NCBI RefSeq assembly: GCF_001545115.1
Contig: NZ_FCNU01000002.1
Coordinates: 124,001 to 188,000, forward strand
Direction: 5' to 3'
DNA length: 64,000 bases
Source: Candidatus Protochlamydia phocaeensis
GTDB lineage: Bacteria; Chlamydiota; Chlamydiia; Chlamydiales; Parachlamydiaceae
Positions 12,309 through 19,956 of this stretch are shown piece after piece. Under the pieces are notes generated by a model. It searched no databases and was not told the origin of the DNA. It saw nothing but the letters and a program-made list of their open reading frames with translations. The position numbers and the translations under genes were made by a program. Each line of letters starts with the position of its first letter. The first letter of the stretch is position 1.

Positions 12309-12337
12309 ATTATAGCAGAAAAAAGTCTCCCAGACAA
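12309..12337 (-). promoter_or_regulatory. Sigma70-like promoter of the dciA-gyrB-gyrA-tmk-holB operon
   Basis: On the minus strand TTGTCT (12337-12332) is followed, after exactly 17 nt, by a perfect TATAAT (12314-12309). Transcription should start near 12302, giving a leader of about 45 nt before the GTG of dciA. This is one of the best consensus matches in the window. Confidence 0.7.
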
Positions 12338-13097
12338 CATTTTTATGCGCGTTAATTTTAAATATTTTCCGCTTGTCTTTTTAATCAGCTAAAATCCAAA
12401 TTATCTTAAAATTTAAGCACTTTCCACCATAAAAAGAATAGAGAGCAACCTCTCTTAAAGAGGGGAAAGCAAGCTAACTCCCTTCCCTTAACAGATACAT
12501 ATTCAAATCTTTAAATTTTTTAATCGACTATTAGAATGAATCGTCAATAACCGATGCCCCTATACTTGAAATGATTTTTTCTCTACGGGAAAAGAAGGGG
12601 AATTTAGGCCATTCAACCCCAGAGACTATTAGCGATTTTAATTAACAATAGTCCCATTCTGATATTATCCTTAAGCCAATTGACTTCCGTTCTATCTAAA
12701 TCAGACGAGAGGGTAGATCTCCCTTTAAAAGGGCTTACCCCCTCTATTCTGCCCCCTATCGCTTCGCTTTCTTAAGCCTTCTATTTTCACACCTTTTAAG
12801 CGAAGCATTCTCCTTTTCCCAACCAAATCCTCAATCAATTTCATTCCTATTATACCCTATTTTTCAATTAATTTAAACACCTAATAATCAAAAGATTATA
12901 TAAACAAGACTCGGAATAACCAATTGAAATTAAAATAGATTTTAAGACAATAGAAAGGCCTCTCAACCATAAAATATTTTCAACCGCGAAAAAGATAATT
13001 AAGGGAGAAGCCAAGACTGAAAGGCAAATGATAGCCTTTATAGTTCTGCGATGATTTTTTAAAGGAAGAGATCATTAAGATTGACCAAATGTAAAAA
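12338..13097. other. Gene-free stretch with hairpins and a repeat copy
   Basis: No convincing gene is present in either strand. A perfect 9-bp inverted repeat, GCTTCGCTT (12761-12769) and AAGCGAAGC (12798-12806), could form a hairpin, and there is a small palindrome CCCTTTAAAAGGG near 12721. A copy of the dispersed repeat lies at 12545-12650. The stretch ends at the IS982 fossil and looks like decayed mobile-element territory. Confidence 0.4.
12545..12650. repeat. Copy d of the dispersed palindromic repeat
   Basis: ACTATTAGCGATTTTAATTA starting at 12625 closely matches GCTATTAGCGGTTTTAATAC at 19710. Upstream, the AATAACC-GATG segment, the TTGAAATGATTTTTTC segment and GAATTTAGGCC parallel the corresponding parts of the copy at 495-600. 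This shows homology over most of the element, not just one motif. Confidence 0.45.
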
Positions 13098-13681
13098 TGA
13101 CTCTCGCAGAAATCAGGCTTGCGAGCCTTGTGACAACTGGTTTTTTATGGCAATATTGAAAGAGCCCATAAAGCCTTAAAGGCAGCCGCCATATTGATAA
13201 AAGACTAAGTAAACATCAGTTAAATGCAAGATTGCACGGAATTAATACTCAAACGCGGCATGATCTTGCTTATGAACAGAGGCAGTTTTTGGGCTTATCT
13301 AAAGAAGTATGGCAGATAGCTTCCCAATTAAGGGATGTCTCCCTATTCAGATTGAGGAAAGAGAAGCATGCAGAGGCTATAGCACAAGCAAGAAAGAATA
13401 TTTCTACGACTTGACGGTCAATAGGATACAAATTATGAAAAGAAAGAAGAGCTTAAAAACGAGGCATTGGAGTCATAATAGAGTGTAAAACCAACTTCTG
13501 CAGGCCTCATTTATTTGAAGATTGGCAGAACCTTAAACGCTTTCGAAGAACAACCAAAACAATGGTTAGCCAAGTGTCAACTCTTCTACCAAAAAAGATT
13601 CATGCTGTTACAGATTTAGGCTTTGAACTAAAAGTGATGGGAGTTGTAATAACTTTAGCCATAAATTTGGCTCTTAGTTAG
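13098..13681 (+). pseudogene. Degenerate IS982-family transposase
   Basis: The plus strand encodes, in shifting frames, the landmarks of IS982 transposases in the right order: MTLAEIRLASLVTTGF, then LSKHQLNARLHGI, then RGYSTSKKEYFYDL, and finally KIHAVTDLGFELKVMG. Several stop codons and frame changes interrupt it, and the DDE active site cannot be reconstructed as one frame. The open stretch at 13232-13414 is part of this fossil and not a gene. Terminal inverted repeats were not found. Confidence 0.75.
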
Positions 13682-14069
13682 TCATTCCGAACTTAAATTA
13701 TATAATAAAACAGAATTAAAACGTCCTCATCGGAACAGCCACACATTTGATTCAATGATAGCTTGCAGTTTATATAAAAGATGATTTAACGCGCATGACA
13801 AGCTAAATTTTGACGGATATAAAAACAGAAAATTCTTAAAACTTTATTCCTCATGCTTGATTGCAAGCAAGTAAACTAAATAACGATAAATTTATTTTTA
13901 ATATCACATCTTTTATTAAAAAATAATTAAAAAATATCGATTTAATTTATCTTGTATTTTGCATTGATAATAAACTAAATAAAATAAGAATATAAAAAAG
14001 AATAAAGTGATATCTCTACAAAATCAAAGCTTTAAAATGTTAGAGCTCCTACTGTCATTCGGAACACGG
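13682..14069. other. AT-rich gene-free stretch
   Basis: Nothing coding is visible. The near-identical motifs GTCATTCCGAAC (13682-13693) and GTCATTCGGAAC (14054-14065) occur in direct orientation at its two ends, about 370 bp apart. They may be traces of an insertion, but this is weak. Confidence 0.3.
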
Positions 14070-14107
14070 ATAAAAAAAAAGAGAAGAAGGAAAACCTTCT
14101 TCTCTTT
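14070..14107 (-). terminator. Rho-independent terminator of the porin gene
   Basis: AAAGAGAAGAAGG (14078-14090) and CCTTCTTCTCTTT (14095-14107) form a perfect 13-bp stem. On the minus strand it is followed by a run of Ts (plus-strand As at 14072-14080). It lies about 45 nt beyond the porin stop. A second short hairpin, TGCTAGC/GCTAGCA at 14124-14142, lies between stop and terminator. Confidence 0.9.
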
Positions 14108-14151
14108 AACTTTAACACACTCATGCTAGCTTATTGCTAGCACGGGCTATC

Positions 14152-15234
14152 TTAGAATACCATTCCTAAATCAACAGAAACGCTTCCAGAACACCATTCG
14201 ATTTTTCTAAGTGGGATAGAAACGTAGCATTTTGTCTTGACATCGCCAAAGCTATCATCAACAATTAAAGCACGATCGCGTCCACGACGGGCTTCAAAAT
14301 ATTGCCATTTGCCTTTTAAAGCCAATGTCCAGCAATCGCAGAAATCCCACTTCACACCGAAATCAACGACATGACCATAGGCATTTCTAGCACGGTGGTG
14401 GAATCCATCTGGAAGATCAGGACGCAAGTTCCAACGAGCTTTTGCATGGTAGCATGCCCAGTGGAATTCATAGTCTAAGAAGAGTGTCCAATCGCACATA
14501 AGACGATAGTCAAGATCGAAACCAATAAATGGTCCATTCCAACGTGTATGGTATTTGCTGTGTAAGCGACCGCTGTAGCTGTAGCTGTAGTCGCTATAGC
14601 TGCTGTAATCATAGCTATAGTCGCTGTAGGAATAATAGCTGCTGCGAGCTTCGTTAGGCGCTGCAGCAAAAACGATATCATCACTATAGCTGCCATCAGA
14701 TACGCTGTCTATTCTAAGATGGCGGTCTCTTAAATGCTGCCCTTTCCAAGAATAACCAACTAATGGTGTGATAGATAAGCTATCATCACACATTTTAAAT
14801 TGGTATCCAACAGCAACATCGGCATCATAGACATGACCACGTGTACGGGCATGAGAACGAGAAAACTCGATAGGAGAGCCGCTCTCAAAACGAACATGAT
14901 CAGAATCTGTATTTTTGCCGTGATAGATCCAACCGTAATCTCCACTTGCTCTCAAATAGATGTTATCGCAAGTGACGTACTTGCCGCGTCCTTCGATTTG
15001 CCAAATTTGAAGATTTTTCCACTTCAAATCCGAGCTTAAACCAAAAGGAACAGAGCCGCTTTCATCTGAAGAATAAGAAGATCCAAAAGTATCTACGTGA
15101 GTTTTCCACTTCAAGTGGTCTCTACGATAGCCAACGCCGACTTCCAATGAGGAATCTGTTGCCTCTGGCCAGAAGGCAGAAACAGCAGAACAACTTAGAA
15201 GAGACGCCATAAGTGTCAAAATAAATTTGCGCAT
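14152..15234 (-). CDS. POM-like outer membrane porin
   Basis: The 360-residue protein has a signal peptide (MRKFILTLMASLLSCSAVSA then FWPEA) and alternating amphipathic strands typical of a beta-barrel, with many Cys residues and an aromatic C-terminus (VDLGMVF). It resembles the PomS/PomT family, which replaces MOMP in Protochlamydia, where cysteine cross-links stabilise the cell wall. I chose ATG 15234 because GAGAGGA sits just upstream; the TTG at 15246 is less likely. Mid-protein there is a Tyr/Ser/Asp repeat of about 24 residues, probably a surface loop. A strong terminator follows, so it is probably monocistronic and highly expressed. Confidence 0.75.
   Translation of the reverse strand: MRKFILTLMASLLSCSAVSAFWPEATDSSLEVGVGYRRDHLKWKTHVDTFGSSYSSDESGSVPFGLSSDLKWKNLQIWQIEGRGKYVTCDNIYLRASGDYGWIYHGKNTDSDHVRFESGSPIEFSRSHARTRGHVYDADVAVGYQFKMCDDSLSITPLVGYSWKGQHLRDRHLRIDSVSDGSYSDDIVFAAAPNEARSSYYSYSDYSYDYSSYSDYSYSYSGRLHSKYHTRWNGPFIGFDLDYRLMCDWTLFLDYEFHWACYHAKARWNLRPDLPDGFHHRARNAYGHVVDFGVKWDFCDCWTLALKGKWQYFEARRGRDRALIVDDSFGDVKTKCYVSIPLRKIEWCSGSVSVDLGMVF
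14571..14646 (-). repeat. Hexanucleotide-like repeat encoding a Tyr-Ser loop
   Basis: The DNA is built of repeated GCTGTA, GCTATA and GTCGCT units (plus-strand view). On the coding strand these give alternating Tyr and Ser codons with an occasional Asp. Repeat units are multiples of three, so slippage would lengthen or shorten the loop without breaking the porin frame. Confidence 0.7.
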
Positions 15235-15303
15235 ATGTCCTCTCAATGATTTTTAATGGTTCAGGGATCTTTATAAAATACACTCTAACAATAAATTCTA
15301 GAA

Positions 15304-16245
15304 TTAAGCAATACTAAATCGTGCATTCACGATTGGTTTTGGTAATTGGAAGACAACATCCTCATGGGTATAAACAATATCTTCCACTTCATCTACTCCT
15401 AACTCAATTAAACGTTGGATGCATTTTTGTACAATCTCTTCTGGAGTAGAAGCCCCTGCTGTCAAACCAATAGTTTGCTTTCCAATCAGCCAGCTCGGCT
15501 GGATTTCTTTTTCATCATTAATCAAATACGACTCAATTTCTCTTGTAGAAGCAACCTCTCTTAATCTATTAGAATTAGAGCTTTGCGGATCGCCAACAAC
15601 TAAAACCAAATCCGTTTGGTCTGTAATTTCTCTTAATGCCATTTGACGATTGGTCGTGGCATAACAAATAGAGGAGCTGGGCAATGTTTCAATATGAGGA
15701 TACTTAGCCATGAGGGCTTGTGTGATCTCTTTGACATCATCCAAGCTAAGAGTCGTCTGCGTAATATAAAACAATTTTTCATTTTCTGAAAATTGAAGAT
15801 TTTTCACATCGTCTACAGATTCTACAATGGTGGTCACATCAGGCGCTTCCCCTGCTGTTCCAATAATTTCGACATGGTGACGATGCCCAATTAAGACAAT
15901 TTGATAGCCTTGCGAAGCAAAACGCTTGACTGCCGAATGGACGCGTGTGACCAACCCGCAAGTGGCATCAATTTCAATTAACTGGCGTGCTTTAGCTTGC
16001 TCTCTTACGGCCGGAGACACACCATGGGCAGAATAAATTAAGCGGGCCCCCACAGGGACATCATTCACATCTTCAATAAAAATAGCGCCTTTATCTCTAA
16101 GTTCTTGTACCACATGCCGATTATGAACAATTTCATGTTTGACATAAATGGGGGCGCCCCAAAGCAGCAAAGCTTTCTCAACAGTCTCAATGGCTCTTTC
16201 AACCCCTGCACAAAAGCCTCGTGGTTTGGATAACAGCAACTTCAT
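15304..16245 (-). CDS. ispH: 4-hydroxy-3-methylbut-2-enyl diphosphate reductase
   Basis: This 313-residue enzyme carries out the last step of the MEP isoprenoid pathway, making IPP and DMAPP. The three cysteines that bind its iron-sulfur cluster are visible: Cys12 in GFCAGVERAI, one in DATCGLVTRVH and one in SSICYATTNRQ. The substrate-binding histidines occur in VHNRHVV and GHRHHVEIIG, and the SSNSNRL motif is intact. Its length is normal. It lies between the porin and a phosphatase gene on the same strand with gaps of about 70 nt. Confidence 0.96.
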   Translation of the reverse strand: MKLLLSKPRGFCAGVERAIETVEKALLLWGAPIYVKHEIVHNRHVVQELRDKGAIFIEDVNDVPVGARLIYSAHGVSPAVREQAKARQLIEIDATCGLVTRVHSAVKRFASQGYQIVLIGHRHHVEIIGTAGEAPDVTTIVESVDDVKNLQFSENEKLFYITQTTLSLDDVKEITQALMAKYPHIETLPSSSICYATTNRQMALREITDQTDLVLVVGDPQSSNSNRLREVASTREIESYLINDEKEIQPSWLIGKQTIGLTAGASTPEEIVQKCIQRLIELGVDEVEDIVYTHEDVVFQLPKPIVNARFSIA

Positions 16246-16310
16246 TTAATACCTAAACTTTAGATGAATAGAAGAAGAAAAATCATAGCGGAAAAAGGAG
16301 TATTTGACAA

Positions 16311-16802
16311 TCACGAAGATCGCTTTTCTTCTAGTTCTTCGATATGATTCAGCAACCCTTCGCAAGAATCTTCTAACATATCCAATACAAGCTCAAACGC
16401 GCCTCCTGACTGGTAGTAAGGATCGGGGACTTCCTGCCCTTGATAAGTCGAGCTAAATTCTGTCATTAAATACATTTTCGCTTTTTGCTCGGGTGTTTTA
16501 GCGTAATGATAAAGAAATTTCAACACTTCTTTATCTGCAGCTAGAATATAATCGAAGTGGTCCAAAAAAGACTTTTGAAATTGCTGGGCCCGGCTTGTCA
16601 GGACAATCCCCCTCGCACGCGAAGCCTCTTGGATACGCCTGTCAGGAGCTTGGCCGATATGCCAATCTCCTATTCCACAACTTTCGGCATAAATATCCAG
16701 CGAAGGACGATGGGAAGCTAAATGCTTTAAAATCCCTTCGGCAGCAGGCGAGCGGCAAATATTTCCCATGCAGACAAAAATAATACGAGCTGTTTTTTTC
16801 AT
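16311..16802 (-). CDS. Low-molecular-weight protein tyrosine phosphatase
   Basis: The 163-residue protein begins with the P-loop CMGNICRSP (Cys11 nucleophile, Arg17), and the general-acid motif DPYY occurs near residue 125. This is a normal small phosphatase of the LMW-PTP/Wzb class. It starts only 12 nt after the stop of the Pkn1-like kinase gene, so the two are probably co-transcribed and may act on common targets. Alternatives within the family are arsenate reductase-like or capsule phosphatases, but no such genes are nearby. Confidence 0.85.
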   Translation of the reverse strand: MKKTARIIFVCMGNICRSPAAEGILKHLASHRPSLDIYAESCGIGDWHIGQAPDRRIQEASRARGIVLTSRAQQFQKSFLDHFDYILAADKEVLKFLYHYAKTPEQKAKMYLMTEFSSTYQGQEVPDPYYQSGGAFELVLDMLEDSCEGLLNHIEELEEKRSS

Positions 16803-16814
16803 TTCCGCCTAAAA

Positions 16815-18839
16815 TTACGAGATTTGAACATCTGTTGCACAGCGGAACCCATACGTTCCGTTAACCGTGCCAGGATTATTCCGGTGCCTTCTAGAGCAAC
16901 GCAAATCCTCTTTTAAGCTCTTCCAACACCCTCCTCTTAATACGCGATACACTCCTTGCAGAGGCCCGGGAGGATTTTCAGGCTCCTGAATCGATACTTC
17001 ATAATAATTATAACCATACCAATCATGGCACCATTCATAGACATTTCCCGCCATATCGTATAGTCCATATCCATTTGCTGCATAGCTCATGACAGCCGTT
17101 GTATCGGAGCTGAAGAAATTAGCTTGTGTTTTCTCAATATCATCCCCTGTCGGATAAAGCACATTCTCGCTCCCTCCACGCGCCGCAATTTCCCACTCAG
17201 CCTCGGTTGGGAGCCGTTTTCCTACCCATTTCGCATAGGCGATCGCTCCATACCATGTCACGCCTACGACAGGATGCTTCGCATACCCGGACTCTATACT
17301 AAGCTTGCCGCCGCTGCGCTTAATGCGAGAATCGCGCAGCCGGATAATATCGTTATGATTACTATCTTTTTCTCCCCCCATCACCTCTAAGAAACGAACA
17401 AACTGTTCGTTTGTAACTGGATGAATATCAATCGCAAAGCTCGGTAAGTTGACTTGATGGCGAGGCATTTCATCGCGATTTCCATCATGGCTTCCCCGAT
17501 AAAATGATCCTCCCCGAATCACGATCATATCAGTCAGAATCGGTTTGACATTTGTCACATCTTTGCGCTCTGGGCTATATACTTTAACAGACGCAGTCGA
17601 TTGAAAAATGGCGCCTGGATCTAAATCATGCTGAGGGCGTTCTAGTTGCGGCATCTGCAAGACGGGCGTTAAAGTCTTTTCTGCCACTTCTTCTTCCAGA
17701 TGGACGCCCTCCTCCGGCTTAGCAAGAGCTGCCACTGGCTGTAAATTCACAGACTCGGCTGCAACAGCATACTTTGCTGCCATTTGGACAGGAAGCTGTT
17801 CTTCTTGCGTTTGCTTGGGCTCTTCTTTAAAAATTTTCATGGGTGCCGCGTCAAGATTGCCCGCTCTTTCTTCAACAAAATCTATTCCTACATTAGCCAC
17901 CGCAATTTTCTCTGGTTGCTTAATAGAGTCTAGGACTTCCATTAAACTGTCGGGGCGTTTGGACGGATGATTCTGCAAACAATGGCGTAATAAACTGTCC
18001 CAGTTATAGCGACATCCCCTTCTAGCAGACGGCATCTCAAAAATCCCTTCCGGCAATTCATTGAAAAGCAAGAAATAGGTTAACACGCCAAACGCATAAA
18101 TATCGGCTTTATGGTCAACAGGATAAGGAGAATCTAAACGCTTCTGTTCCGGAGCGAGAAAGGCATAGTTTTGTAAAAATGAAGTATGCAAAGGAATCAG
18201 TTTTTGCTGATCCAGAGGAGGATTAGGATAACGGTCCTGCCCAGCTTTTTGCGCAACAATTTGGAGTCCAATCCCCAAAGCCTCAGCAACATTTTTATAT
18301 GTTCTAGTTAGAACAGCTCCTGGCCCAATAATCCGCATAAGCCCAAAATCGGACAAGTAAACGTCTAGTCCTTGTTTTCTTTTTCCAATGAGAATATTAT
18401 TAAGCTTTAGGCTGCGATGGACAAGCTCTCTATTTCCCACCTTCTTGGCATGTGCATAATCAAGCGGATCGGCAATGCGCTTTAATAAATAAAAAATCTC
18501 CTCCTCTTCCAGCGGACGGCCAAGTCCCATTATGTATTGGGCCAAGTTGGTCGTCTCGCCCAACTCATCGACAATGCAATCAGTCACAAGAAAATAAATT
18601 CCTTGGGCGAAAGAAATATTGTAGACCTTAACGATATTGGGATGATCCAATGCAGCCAATGCTCCCACATCTTCCTCAAAGCGCTGGATAAAGCTCCGGT
18701 CGGAAGCCAGTTCTTCAGGCAGAACCTTTAATACATATTGGCGCTTCATGAAACGGTGCTCTGCCAAGAAAACGGTCCCTAAAGTTCCTTGTCCAATTGG
18801 CTTGATAATGTTGTAATCCCCTAAAATGCGCGGTTCCAT
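16815..18839 (-). CDS. pkn1: Pkn1-like protein: Ser/Thr kinase domain fused to FGE-sulfatase domain
   Basis: Residues 8-310 form a protein kinase fold: glycine loop IGQGTLGTV (15-23), ATP lysine Lys38 in YVLKVL, DFG at 164-166 and the APEQ motif. The catalytic loop reads HRSLKLNNIL, so the catalytic aspartate of HRD is Ser143. About residues 310-425 are a Pro/Glu-rich linker. Residues from about 430 to the end form a formylglycine-generating-enzyme/sulfatase-modifying domain with GGSFYRGS, RLPTEAEWE, GNVYEWCHDWYG and RVLRGGCW. Chlamydia Pkn1 (CT145) has this architecture. Either the kinase is catalytically weak or it is a pseudokinase scaffold. It lies 12 nt upstream of the phosphatase gene. 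Confidence 0.88.
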   Translation of the reverse strand: MEPRILGDYNIIKPIGQGTLGTVFLAEHRFMKRQYVLKVLPEELASDRSFIQRFEEDVGALAALDHPNIVKVYNISFAQGIYFLVTDCIVDELGETTNLAQYIMGLGRPLEEEEIFYLLKRIADPLDYAHAKKVGNRELVHRSLKLNNILIGKRKQGLDVYLSDFGLMRIIGPGAVLTRTYKNVAEALGIGLQIVAQKAGQDRYPNPPLDQQKLIPLHTSFLQNYAFLAPEQKRLDSPYPVDHKADIYAFGVLTYFLLFNELPEGIFEMPSARRGCRYNWDSLLRHCLQNHPSKRPDSLMEVLDSIKQPEKIAVANVGIDFVEERAGNLDAAPMKIFKEEPKQTQEEQLPVQMAAKYAVAAESVNLQPVAALAKPEEGVHLEEEVAEKTLTPVLQMPQLERPQHDLDPGAIFQSTASVKVYSPERKDVTNVKPILTDMIVIRGGSFYRGSHDGNRDEMPRHQVNLPSFAIDIHPVTNEQFVRFLEVMGGEKDSNHNDIIRLRDSRIKRSGGKLSIESGYAKHPVVGVTWYGAIAYAKWVGKRLPTEAEWEIAARGGSENVLYPTGDDIEKTQANFFSSDTTAVMSYAANGYGLYDMAGNVYEWCHDWYGYNYYEVSIQEPENPPGPLQGVYRVLRGGCWKSLKEDLRCSRRHRNNPGTVNGTYGFRCATDVQIS

Positions 18840-18924
18840 GCTCTTCCTCTATGTCTTATCTTTCTGCCGAAAATAGTTAGTCTAAAAATTATTTTCAAAT
18901 TTCTTCCCATCTCAACCTTTTTTT

Positions 18925-19506
18925 TCAAAAGATGGATGAATCACTCTTAAGAGAAAAGCCAAGCTTACCCTTTAATTGCTTTTCCACATCACCCGGGATA
19001 GCGTCATCTCCGATCAAGGCCACATTGGAAATGATTGTTAAAAAGGTATTAAACTCCTCTTTAGAGCCTTGTAAAGTAAAGTCTTGATACGTTCGTTCTA
19101 GAAAAAAACTTACTTCCCCTATACCCGAATATATTGTATTTCTTTCAACCATGGCTTCTTTTTTATAATGTTCTGCCAATAGATTTTTTAATCGGTCAGC
19201 ATGGCCTTTTTTGCAACTTAGGCAAAGATAGGTTTTTCTAATATGGGCAAATGCTTCAGGACAAATATACAAAGCTATGCGAGTAATAATCCCTTTTTCC
19301 GTTGAATTTTCATAATGAAAAAAATCTAGTTCCGACAAGCTTTGATTAAGGACGCGAACCCAGCCACCAAGCGTTTCAGTAATTTTTTTTTCTTCAATGA
19401 TACTCCCTTCATCTGTCTGCTGATTGACGTCTTCTGGCTCTAATAATAAATTTTGTTTACCATGATCGATAGTTAGGGAGGAATGTGAAAAACCATTTAA
19501 ATTCAT
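18925..19506 (-). CDS. Hypothetical 193-residue protein
   Basis: I do not recognise this protein. It has no signal peptide or membrane segment and contains a CLSC motif in the middle. I chose the ATG at 19506 because GAAGGGG lies 4-10 nt upstream; an earlier start at 19548 has no such site. It precedes pkn1 by about 85 nt on the same strand. Whether it is part of the pkn1 transcript is unclear. Confidence 0.6.
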   Translation of the reverse strand: MNLNGFSHSSLTIDHGKQNLLLEPEDVNQQTDEGSIIEEKKITETLGGWVRVLNQSLSELDFFHYENSTEKGIITRIALYICPEAFAHIRKTYLCLSCKKGHADRLKNLLAEHYKKEAMVERNTIYSGIGEVSFFLERTYQDFTLQGSKEEFNTFLTIISNVALIGDDAIPGDVEKQLKGKLGFSLKSDSSIF

Positions 19507-19548
19507 ATTAGCCCCTTCTTTAAGGTTTAAATGACCGTGCTTTAACAA

Positions 19549-19920
19549 GCGTCCCTAAATTGATCAATATTTGCTTTAAACGCGTTTTTGCTTTTTTGGA
19601 AGCCTAAAGCCTGCTTTTAGCAAACACTTATGAATTTTAGAGACATTTTCTTAGAAAATGCCTTAAAACCGCTAATGACCTATATTTCAAATTAGCCTCT
19701 CGAATCTAGGCTATTAGCGGTTTTAATACATTTCTTAAACAAAATCGTTAGCATATCAATCTTTTGATCAAATGAGAAGATTTTTTCAAAATAAAGCCAA
19801 TTAAAAAACTCATTGCTTATTTTTTATAAAAGTCAGCTATTTTTTAAACTTTACCAAATCTTCAGAATGCGCCATTTTTCTTGTCACTTTCATCGTTAAT
19901 ATGGTAATTTATTCCTTTTA
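19549..19920. other. Intergenic region between divergent genes
   Basis: This 372-bp gap contains the best copy of the dispersed palindrome at 19664-19725 and otherwise AT-rich DNA. TTGTCA near 19893 could be a -35 element for yidC, but its -10 is poor. No small gene is visible. Confidence 0.4.
19664..19725. repeat. Best-preserved copy of the dispersed palindromic repeat
   Basis: TAAAACCGCTAATGACCTA (19664-19682) and TAGGCTATTAGCGGTTTTA (19707-19725) are inverse complements at 17 of 19 positions, separated by 24 nt. It could form a stable cruciform or RNA hairpin. Flanking sequence (TTATGAATTTTAGAGACAT to the left, ACATTTCTTAAA to the right) also recurs at other copies. Confidence 0.75.
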
Positions 19921-19956
19921 ATGTTTGATTTTAACACTTTAAAGGTAAATTGGCTC

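Noticed and set aside
13232-13414. Open frame of 60 residues on the plus strand
   Set aside because: It is one frame of the IS982 fossil and contains the family landmark LNARLHGI.
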